Below, one piece after another: positions 1 through 4,110 of a stretch of 5,054 nt of DNA. A model generated the notes under the pieces. It was not told the origin of the DNA and did no database searches. It saw nothing but the letters and a program-made list of their open reading frames with translations. Source of the DNA: Bacillota bacterium (GTDB lineage Bacteria; Bacillota; Clostridia; Christensenellales; UBA1242); assembly GCA_009780625.1 (NCBI GenBank), contig WQZR01000067.1, positions 1 through 5,054 of the forward strand, given 5' to 3'. The stretch's first letter is position 1, and each line of letters begins with the position of its first letter. The position numbers were made by a program, and so were the translations under genes.

Positions 1-719
1 AAGCATATATCGGTGTTCTTACCGACGACCTTATGAACAAAGGTACACTTGAACCTTATAGAATGATGACAAGTCGAGCAGAATATAGATTAGTTCTAAG
101 ACAAGATAACGCAGCCGAAAGACTATATGAAGTTGCAAAAGAAATCGGTTTATGGAATAAGGCGCGAAAAGACGCTTATAAAAAGAAAAAAGAAGCAATC
201 AAACTTGCAAGAGAATTATTCAAAAAAACAAAAATTGATATAAACACAATAAATGTAGGGGACGTTATTGATAACGTCCCTAAAAAAGGGTCGTTACAAG
301 TAACGACCCCTACGCGGGTGGTGAGCGCACGAAGTACAATCGACCTTTCAACAAAGGGTGGTCGCAAACGCATCAGCCTTGTTGAACTTGCCAAAAACCC
401 TAAGTCGTCAGTCGAACTCTTTTTTGACCTTCCAGAACTAAAAGATATCGACCCAGAAGTTATTAAATATGTCTTCAGCGAAATTAAATACGAAGGCTAC
501 ATAAAACGCGCAGAGAACGATATAGAAAAAATGCTTAAAGAAGAAGCAACTTCGTTGCCAACAAAACTTGACTATACGAAAATCAAAGGGCTAAAAACCG
601 AAGCGCAAAACAGGCTTAATGAAGTGAAACCAACAACGCTTGCACAAGCAAGCCGAGTAAGCGGGGTCACCCCAGCGGACATTATGGTTCTTTCAATATA
701 TTTAAAGTTGCAGAAATAA
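1..719 (+). CDS. mnmG: MnmG (GidA), tRNA uridine-5-carboxymethylaminomethyl modification enzyme, C-terminal part
   Basis: This is the C-terminal ~239 residues (frame read from base 3) of a protein usually about 620-630 residues long; the FAD-binding N-terminal part lies outside the window. With MnmE, the FAD enzyme MnmG installs the cm5/cmnm5 group on wobble uridine 34 of certain tRNAs. The family match is seen in YIGVLTDDL, GTLEPYRMMTSRAEYRLVLRQDNA, the helical-domain segment KYEGYIKRAENDIEKM, and the tail LDYTKIKGL...RPxTL-like KPTTLAQASRVSGVTPADI. Odd point: a GC-rich palindromic element (255-313) is translated in frame as about 21 extra residues (NVGDVIDNV to TPT, fragment residues 84-104), just before the segment RISLVELAKNP, where the family normally has a short variable linker. 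The reading frame stays open to TAA at 717-719. The downstream gene converges on it 7 bp away, with no evident terminator between them. Firmicutes usually have rsmG next to mnmG; here recF and an unknown gene intervene. Confidence 0.96.
   Translation, partial: AYIGVLTDDLMNKGTLEPYRMMTSRAEYRLVLRQDNAAERLYEVAKEIGLWNKARKDAYKKKKEAIKLARELFKKTKIDINTINVGDVIDNVPKKGSLQVTTPTRVVSARSTIDLSTKGGRKRISLVELAKNPKSSVELFFDLPELKDIDPEVIKYVFSEIKYEGYIKRAENDIEKMLKEEATSLPTKLDYTKIKGLKTEAQNRLNEVKPTTLAQASRVSGVTPADIMVLSIYLKLQK
255..313. repeat. Palindromic element copy 1, in frame inside mnmG
   Basis: Structure seen directly: GTAG (255-258), a 22-nt hairpin (259-280, arms GGGACGTTAT/ATAACGTCCC), a 7-nt A-rich spacer (281-287), a second 22-nt hairpin (288-309, arms GGGTCGTTAC/GTAACGACCC), then CTAC (310-313). 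Both hairpins have perfect 10-bp arms, and the second half is roughly the inverted copy of the first. The length is 59 bp. It is translated as part of MnmG, starting NVG and ending TPT. No U-tract follows, so it is not a typical terminator. Confidence 0.88.
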
Positions 720-726
720 ATTGTTT

Positions 727-1446
727 TTATCCAAAAATATACTTTCCATCTGGGTTACCAAGCCACCTATCTTTTTTTATTTCAGCATAATATTTTTTCG
801 AAATTGATAAAATATTAGATATAATTTTTTCTTTAATTGAGTTGTCATCGTCAAAGATTAAATCACTAAAAATTACATCAATTTCGTTGTCTTGGTTATC
901 AAATAACTCAAAGTGCTCATATCTTGAGTTTTTATAGAATTTGCTAAGCAATTTTAAGAACTCTAATTCTTTTTTAGTGAGTTTAACAATTTTAATCTTG
1001 TCATTAAGTTCAACTAAATTATGAGATTTAGAAAATGAGTATAAAACGTCGAATATATTATTTATACAAACATCTATTTTGGGTTGGTTTTCTTTTTTTA
1101 TTTCATTATAATTCATTATGCAGTGCTTACTTAATTCTTTTTTATTCTTATCAATCCAGTTAAAAAGTTCTTTTTTAGTTGTTTGACTGGCAAATTTATT
1201 CACAATAGCGTCAAAGACCTTGCAATTTTCTTCTACTTTCATAGTCGATATAAGTAAGACTTTTTGTAGTCTTTCTATTCCAATGGAAAAATTATAAAAA
1301 GCTGCGAAAAAGTTTGGAGTTGTAATATCAACAATTTCTTTTCTTAAACTACCAATGCCCATATTTAAAAACTCATTAGAAATACCAATCTCCCATGAAA
1401 CTTTGATTTTAAATCTTGAAAACATTTGCTCTTTGTCTTTTGTCAT
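727..1446 (-). CDS. Unrecognised AT-rich 239-residue protein
   Basis: I do not recognise this protein with confidence. It is soluble, Lys/Asn/Ile/Phe-rich, with no signal peptide or membrane segment visible. The clearest local pattern is a helix-like stretch at residues 48-67 (AAFYNFSIGIERLQKVLLI), which loosely recalls the GIERLxK helix of HEPN-type helical proteins. A later SRYEHF (174-179) could be a polar motif, but the canonical HEPN Rx4-6H spacing is not seen, so this remains a guess. The ATG at 1446 is chosen because a TGATATAAT extended -10 box lies 6 nt upstream, implying a leaderless mRNA. Base composition is strikingly lower in GC than in neighbouring recF: 9 of 60 bases at 781-840 against 29 of 60 at 1981-2040. 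It is oriented opposite to both flanking housekeeping genes, which suggests a laterally acquired gene, possibly accessory or defence-related (inference only). Confidence 0.8.
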   Translation of the reverse strand: MTKDKEQMFSRFKIKVSWEIGISNEFLNMGIGSLRKEIVDITTPNFFAAFYNFSIGIERLQKVLLISTMKVEENCKVFDAIVNKFASQTTKKELFNWIDKNKKELSKHCIMNYNEIKKENQPKIDVCINNIFDVLYSFSKSHNLVELNDKIKIVKLTKKELEFLKLLSKFYKNSRYEHFELFDNQDNEIDVIFSDLIFDDDNSIKEKIISNILSISKKYYAEIKKDRWLGNPDGKYIFG

Positions 1447-1452
1447 ACAGCC

Positions 1453-1461
1453 ATTATATCA
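1453..1461 (-). promoter_or_regulatory. Extended -10 promoter of the 239-residue gene, leaderless
   Basis: Read on the minus strand this is TGATATAAT: a perfect TATAAT -10 box with the extended TG dinucleotide. Six bases (1452-1447) separate it from the ATG at 1446, so the predicted transcription start falls on or next to the start codon. There is no room for a Shine-Dalgarno site. No convincing -35 hexamer is seen at 17 bp, which suits an extended -10 promoter. Confidence 0.75.
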
Positions 1462-1470
1462 CAGGAAAAA

Positions 1471-1479
1471 TGATATAAT
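1471..1479 (+). promoter_or_regulatory. Extended -10 promoter of recF, leaderless
   Basis: This is TGATATAAT on the plus strand, with the TATAAT at 1474-1479. It ends 6 nt before the GTG start of recF at 1486, so the mRNA should begin at or next to the start codon. It is the exact inverted copy of the divergent promoter at 1453-1461, with 9 bp between the two. No clear -35 element is seen. Confidence 0.75.
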
Positions 1480-1485
1480 CAATAA

Positions 1486-2640
1486 GTGCAAATTACAAAT
1501 TTGAAACTTAAGAACTATCGAAACTATGAATCACTTGATGTGACATTTTCCGCCGACACAACAGCAATAATCGGCAAGAACGCACAAGGCAAAACAAATA
1601 TGCTCGAAGCAATATATTTTGTTTCAATCGGCAAAAGCCTGCGGGTTGCAAACGATAAAGACCTAATTCTGCACGACAAAGACATCGCAAAAATTCTTGC
1701 AAACATAAAAACAATTCATGGAACGAAAAAAATTGAAATTGTCCTTTCTAAAAAAACAAAGAAGGGAATTAAAATCAACGAACGCCAAGCATCAAAAGTC
1801 AGCGAACTTCTTGGCGAATTTACATGCGTATATTTCTCTCCAGACGAACTTAGACTTATTAAAGACGAACCGGCAAACCGCCGAAGATTTTTAGACGTGC
1901 TGATTAGCCAACTTGATAAAATCTATTTCAACGCACTAGTCCGCTACGAAAAAACTCTAGCACACAGAAACAAACTGCTTCGAACCGCCCGCACACTTGA
2001 AGAATGCGAAGACAGCCTTGATGTTTTCACAGAACAACTTGTAGAATCTGCTTCAATAATTCTTCTTGAAAGATATAAGTTCATCAAGAAACTAGAACCG
2101 CATATCAAAACATCACACACGTATTTGGCAGGTGATGAAGAGTGTTCTATAGAATATTTGGGACCGATAAAAATGAATGTAGGGGTCGTTGTCCCCAACG
2201 ACCCGCACGGGTCGCAACGGAGTGCGACCCCTACAGCGTCACGCACACAAATTCTCGAAAAATTAAAACAAGAATTATTAAGCGAATTCAACCGCAACAA
2301 AAAACGCGATTTTGAAAAACGTCACACAAGCATTGGTGTTCACCGCGATGATATAAAATGTATGCTTAACGGCAAAGACATAAAAGTTTTTGGAAGCCAG
2401 GGTCAACAACGTACCGCAACACTTTCTCTAAAACTTGCCGAGTGCGAAATCTTTAAAGAAAAAACTGGGGCATACCCAGTGTTATTGCTTGATGATGTTC
2501 TAAGCGAACTTGACGCAGACAGACAGCAAAAACTTCTTGAATATTCCAAAAAAATGCAGACAATCATAACCGGAACATATCTGCCTAAAAACTTAGCAAC
2601 AGTTAAAGTTATTAAAATCGAAAACGGGAAGATTCTTTAA
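1486..2640 (+). CDS. recF: RecF, DNA replication/repair ATPase
   Basis: RecF is an SMC/ABC-like ATPase that binds DNA at single/double-strand junctions and, with RecO and RecR, loads RecA at gaps and stalled forks. At 384 residues it is slightly longer than the usual ~360-370. Seen here: N-terminal LKLKNYRNY (6-14), Walker A GKNAQGKT (30-37) followed by NMLEAIY, YFSPDELRLIKDEPANRRRFLD in the first lobe, GVHRDD before the C-terminal lobe, ABC signature SQGQQR (304-309), and Walker B LLLDDVLSELD with D336/D337. The GTG start at 1486 gives the family N-terminus MQITNLKLKNYRN and follows a -10 box by 6 nt, so translation is probably leaderless. Odd point: a palindromic element is translated at about residues 231-250 (NVGVVVP to ATPT), in the variable region before GVHRDD, leaving all ATPase motifs intact. 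Here recF sits near mnmG and rsmG rather than in the common dnaA-dnaN-recF-gyrB order. Confidence 0.97.
   Translation: MQITNLKLKNYRNYESLDVTFSADTTAIIGKNAQGKTNMLEAIYFVSIGKSLRVANDKDLILHDKDIAKILANIKTIHGTKKIEIVLSKKTKKGIKINERQASKVSELLGEFTCVYFSPDELRLIKDEPANRRRFLDVLISQLDKIYFNALVRYEKTLAHRNKLLRTARTLEECEDSLDVFTEQLVESASIILLERYKFIKKLEPHIKTSHTYLAGDEECSIEYLGPIKMNVGVVVPNDPHGSQRSATPTASRTQILEKLKQELLSEFNRNKKRDFEKRHTSIGVHRDDIKCMLNGKDIKVFGSQGQQRTATLSLKLAECEIFKEKTGAYPVLLLDDVLSELDADRQQKLLEYSKKMQTIITGTYLPKNLATVKVIKIENGKIL
2179..2234. repeat. Palindromic element copy 2, in frame inside recF
   Basis: Structure seen directly: GTAG (2179-2182), a 22-nt hairpin (2183-2204, arms GGGTCGTTG/CAACGACCC), a 4-nt spacer GCAC (2205-2208), a second 22-nt hairpin (2209-2230, arms GGGTCGCA/TGCGACCC), then CTAC (2231-2234). 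The length is 56 bp. It is preceded by AAT, as in copy 1, and encodes NVG at its left end and TPT at its right end, as in mnmG. Confidence 0.88.
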
Positions 2641-2789
2641 TTTTCTTTATTTAAATCTTTCTCACCTTCGCGTCTAACTTGTTTGCTGACAATACGTTTG
2701 CGCTTTTTGTTTCCACACATTGTCATACCAAACTCTCCGGCTTTTTTGTTTCTTATTGCAGTGTTTTTAAACTTTGTACACTCTTTCAT
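2637..2789 (-). CDS. Small Lys/Arg-rich protein with two cysteines, 50 residues, unrecognised
   Basis: I do not recognise this small protein. It begins MKECTKFKNT, has cysteines at 4 and 25 (GMTMCGN), and a strongly basic second half (KKRKRIVSKQVRR at 29-41). That composition is compatible with nucleic-acid or ribosome binding, which is inference only. A longer frame reaches an ATG at 2861 but would overlap the conserved tail of rsmG. The ATG at 2789 is preferred because a strong AAAGGAG site lies 5 nt upstream and overlaps the rsmG stop codon. It therefore looks like the second gene of an rsmG operon, perhaps translationally coupled, with a 10-nt gap. Its TAA overlaps the TAA of convergent recF, leaving no space for a terminator between the two units. 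Confidence 0.65.
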   Translation of the reverse strand: MKECTKFKNTAIRNKKAGEFGMTMCGNKKRKRIVSKQVRREGEKDLNKEN

Positions 2790-2791
2790 AA

Positions 2792-2801
2792 CTTCTCCTT
2801 T
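2792..2801 (-). promoter_or_regulatory. Strong Shine-Dalgarno site deciding the start of the 50-residue gene
   Basis: The minus strand reads AAAGGAGAAG here, with 5 nt between GGAG and the ATG at 2789. It overlaps the TAA of rsmG (2802-2800). It shows that the host uses Shine-Dalgarno initiation inside operons, in contrast to the first genes of transcription units in this window. Confidence 0.75.
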
Positions 2802-3504
2802 ACAGCGGATTTGTCCGTGGCTTATTCTGTATTCTTGGGTATTTCTTGTTAGTCGCTTCAACTTTCTTATATATAACTAAAACGCGGGTTTGCGGGTCGC
2901 TCTGTAGGGGTTGTACCTGAGAGCAACCCGAATCTAACGGGCTCGTCTCAGGTCGAGCCCCTACGTTATATTTAAATATTGTCTCAAGTTTTAATCCCAA
3001 AAGTTTTTCTGCATTCTTTGCTTGTTCAATCTCTTCTTTATACGAACTGCCTTTAAAAGCGATAATAGTTCCGCCAACCTTCACAAGCGGTGCAAGATAT
3101 TCAAGCAGGGTAGGCATTGGTGCAACTGCCCTAGCCACCCCAATGTCGAATTGTTCTCTTTGTTTAATCGCTAGGTCTTCAGCTCTCATATGAACCGCAC
3201 TCGCATTTGTTAGACCCAATAAACTAATTGACTGTTTTAAAAACTCCACTTTCTTTCCAACGGAGTCTACAAGTAAGAATTCCACACTCGGCATCTCAAT
3301 TGCAAGTGGAATGGAAGGAAACCCGCCGCCAGCACCAATATCAACAACTTTCATTCCGTCGGCAATAAAAGGCATTGCAGATAGGCTGTCTTTAAAATGC
3401 TTTTCAAAAACGTCTTCACGCGAAACAATTCGAGTTAAATTATGAATCTCATTTTGCTCTGAAAGATATTTAAAAAATGTTTCAAACTTGTCGATGTGTT
3501 TCAT
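2800..3504 (-). CDS. rsmG: RsmG (GidB), 16S rRNA (guanine-527-N7)-methyltransferase
   Basis: RsmG uses S-adenosylmethionine to methylate N7 of G527 (E. coli numbering) in the 530 loop of 16S rRNA; in several bacteria its loss gives low-level streptomycin resistance. The 234-residue length is normal to slightly long. Family motifs seen: NLT (22-24), KHFKDSL (35-41), the SAM-binding glycine loop VDIGAGGGFPSIPLAI (54-69), LLVDSVGKKVEFL (77-89), HMRAEDLA (105-112), FDIGVARAVAPMPTLLEYLAPL (119-140) and GGTIIAFKG (144-152). The C-terminal NKKYPR...NPL tail is typical of Firmicute members. The ATG at 3504 is supported by the conserved N-terminus and a -10 box 6 nt upstream. Odd point: residues 180-201 (from NVGARPE to QPLQ) come from a palindromic element placed between the last strands, before TRVLVIYKK; the family has only a short turn there. 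It is followed by a coupled 50-codon gene. Confidence 0.97.
   Translation of the reverse strand: MKHIDKFETFFKYLSEQNEIHNLTRIVSREDVFEKHFKDSLSAMPFIADGMKVVDIGAGGGFPSIPLAIEMPSVEFLLVDSVGKKVEFLKQSISLLGLTNASAVHMRAEDLAIKQREQFDIGVARAVAPMPTLLEYLAPLVKVGGTIIAFKGSSYKEEIEQAKNAEKLLGLKLETIFKYNVGARPETSPLDSGCSQVQPLQSDPQTRVLVIYKKVEATNKKYPRIQNKPRTNPL
2904..2964. repeat. Palindromic element copy 3, in frame inside rsmG
   Basis: Structure on the plus strand: GTAG (2904-2907), a 22-nt hairpin unit (2908-2929, arms GGGTTG/CAACCC), a 9-nt spacer (2930-2938), a second 22-nt unit (2939-2960, arms GGGCTCG/CGAGCCC), then CTAC (2961-2964). The length is 61 bp. The stems are shorter than in the other copies, but the two loops are complementary to each other (ACCTGAGA at 2915-2922 with TCTCAGGT at 2946-2953). 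Read in the rsmG direction it is preceded by AAC and begins NVG, as in the other host genes, but leaves in a different phase (PLQ). Confidence 0.87.
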
Positions 3505-3510
3505 AAAACC

Positions 3511-3519
3511 AGTATACCA
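3511..3519 (-). promoter_or_regulatory. Extended -10 promoter of rsmG, leaderless
   Basis: The minus strand reads TGGTATACT: a TATACT -10 box (3516-3511) with the extended TG dinucleotide. Six bases separate it from the ATG at 3504, leaving no room for a ribosome binding site. A -35 hexamer is not convincing. Confidence 0.7.
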
Positions 3520-3522
3520 CGG

Positions 3523-3528
3523 TATAAT
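3523..3528 (+). promoter_or_regulatory. -10 promoter box of the 118-residue gene, leaderless
   Basis: A perfect TATAAT ends 7 nt before the ATG at 3536, so the mRNA should start at or near the start codon. Only 6 bp separate it from the divergent rsmG -10 box, and together they form a near-palindrome (AGTATACC, 2 bp, GGTATAAT). No TG extension and no good -35 hexamer are seen. Confidence 0.68.
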
Positions 3529-3535
3529 ATTTCAT

Positions 3536-3892
3536 ATGAAAAAGATTGTAATCAAAACAAAAGAAGAAAGCCTGGCTTTCATTAAGGAAAAACAACTTAA
3601 TCATTTTGATGAAAACACACAACCAACTGGTGATGTTGTTCTTAGTGGTGAAATTAAAATAGAGCGGGACGGGCATATTGTTCTTGATGGTTTAACAAAA
3701 AAAGAAAAGATAGAGTACAACACAAATGTGCTTGATAGAAGAATTGGTGAAAACCCTACTTTAGGAAAAATTATTAACTATATTTATAACAACGCTTTGT
3801 TTAGTTGTATTGTGACTTTTGCAATTTATAACAAACCTGTGGGAGTTTATAAACAAGAATGTGTTGTTTATGAAATCCGCACACTGGCGTGA
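3536..3892 (+). CDS. Unrecognised 118-residue protein
   Basis: I do not recognise this protein. It begins MKKIVIKTKEESLAFIKEKQ and appears to be a small soluble mixed alpha/beta protein with alternating strand-like segments (GDVVLSGEIKIERDGHIVLDG) and a hydrophobic stretch near the C-terminus (ALFSCIVTFAIYN) too short and polar-flanked to call a membrane helix. The frame is open back to an ATG at 3488, but that extension would be antisense to the start of rsmG and would include the promoter. The ATG at 3536, 7 nt after TATAAT, is therefore chosen, without a Shine-Dalgarno site. It is divergent from rsmG. Its TGA stop (3890-3892) forms part of the extended -10 element of the following tRNA gene. 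Confidence 0.72.
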   Translation: MKKIVIKTKEESLAFIKEKQLNHFDENTQPTGDVVLSGEIKIERDGHIVLDGLTKKEKIEYNTNVLDRRIGENPTLGKIINYIYNNALFSCIVTFAIYNKPVGVYKQECVVYEIRTLA

Positions 3893-3898
3893 TATAAT
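3890..3898 (+). promoter_or_regulatory. Extended -10 promoter of the tRNA-Arg gene
   Basis: TGATATAAT is identical to the recF -10 region. The TATAAT (3893-3898) lies 9 nt before the mature tRNA 5' end at 3908, so only a very short 5' leader would need removal by RNase P. The TGA here is also the stop codon of the upstream gene. A good -35 box at 17 bp is not evident. Confidence 0.7.
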
Positions 3899-3907
3899 AA
3901 AAGATAT

Positions 3908-3984
3908 GCACCCGTAGTTCAGCTGGATAGAGCGCTTGGCTTCGAACCAAGATGTCGGGAGTTCGAATCTCTCCGGGTGCGCCA
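3908..3984 (+). tRNA. tRNA-Arg, anticodon UCG, CCA encoded
   Basis: The full cloverleaf can be drawn. The acceptor stem is GCACCCG (3908-3914) with CGGGTGC (3974-3980), perfect over 7 bp. The D stem is GTTC/GAGC (3917-3920, 3930-3933). The anticodon stem is CTTGG/CCAAG (3935-3939, 3947-3951), with loop CTTCGAA and anticodon TCG at 3942-3944. The variable loop has five bases. The T stem is GGGAG/CTCTC with one G-T pair, and the loop is TTCGAAT (3962-3968). A discriminator G and encoded CCA (3982-3984) follow. It reads CGA and, by wobble, probably other CGN codons. No terminator hairpin is visible downstream. Confidence 0.96.
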
Positions 3985-4006
3985 TCAAACTTAGCTAACG
4001 CCAAGC

Positions 4007-4041
4007 GTGAAACGAGAAGAGTGAAACGTGAAACGATGAAG
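4007..4041 (+). repeat. Degenerate 7-bp tandem repeat (GTGAAAC)
   Basis: Five heptamers lie in exact register: GTGAAAC (4007), GAGAAGA (4014), GTGAAAC (4021), GTGAAAC (4028), GATGAAG (4035). Three are identical and two are degenerate. The array lies in the 126-bp gap between tRNA-Arg and the four-helix-bundle gene. No function is evident. Confidence 0.65.
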
Positions 4042-4090
4042 TTGGACGAGTTGAGAATTTGAAGCCAAGTTTGTACGTTTAGTGTTTCAC
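4021..4090. repeat. 15-bp imperfect inverted repeat upstream of the four-helix-bundle gene
   Basis: GTGAAACGTGAAACG at 4021-4035 matches the reverse complement of 4076-4090 (CGTTTAGTGTTTCAC) at 12 of 15 positions, with the three mismatches together in the middle. The loop is 40 nt. A transcript could form a long stem ending 20 nt before the ATG at 4111. It could be a regulatory hairpin, or an end structure of a small mobile unit carrying the downstream gene; the sequence does not decide. No U-tract follows, so terminator function is unlikely. Confidence 0.5.
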
Positions 4091-4110
4091 TTTTAACAAA
4101 AGAAGGTTTT

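Noticed and set aside
255..313. Palindromic elements as transcription terminators or CRISPR repeats.
   Set aside because: They lie inside conserved genes, have no U-tract after either stem, and are kilobases apart rather than in a spaced array.
663..673. GGGGTCACCCC palindrome near the end of mnmG.
   Set aside because: It encodes the conserved SGVTPADI motif of MnmG, so codon content explains it; it lacks the 22-nt unit structure of the elements.
1447..1485. The recF upstream gap as a replication origin.
   Set aside because: Only 39 bp, with no DnaA-box-like TTATCCACA repeats; its symmetry is explained by two -10 boxes.
1944..2300. 118-codon minus-strand open frame inside recF.
   Set aside because: Antisense to well-conserved RecF, with no ribosome site or recognisable protein features.
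2683..2880. 65-codon plus-strand hydrophobic open frame.
   Set aside because: It is the antisense shadow of the 50-residue gene and the rsmG tail; the minus strand has the strong Shine-Dalgarno site.
3482..3676. Minus-strand open frame overlapping the rsmG start and the divergent promoters.
   Set aside because: It would span both promoters and overlap two better-supported genes in other frames.
3984..4110. tRNA-Arg as an attachment site of an integrated element.
   Set aside because: No second copy of the tRNA 3' end and no integrase are seen in the window, so there is no direct support.
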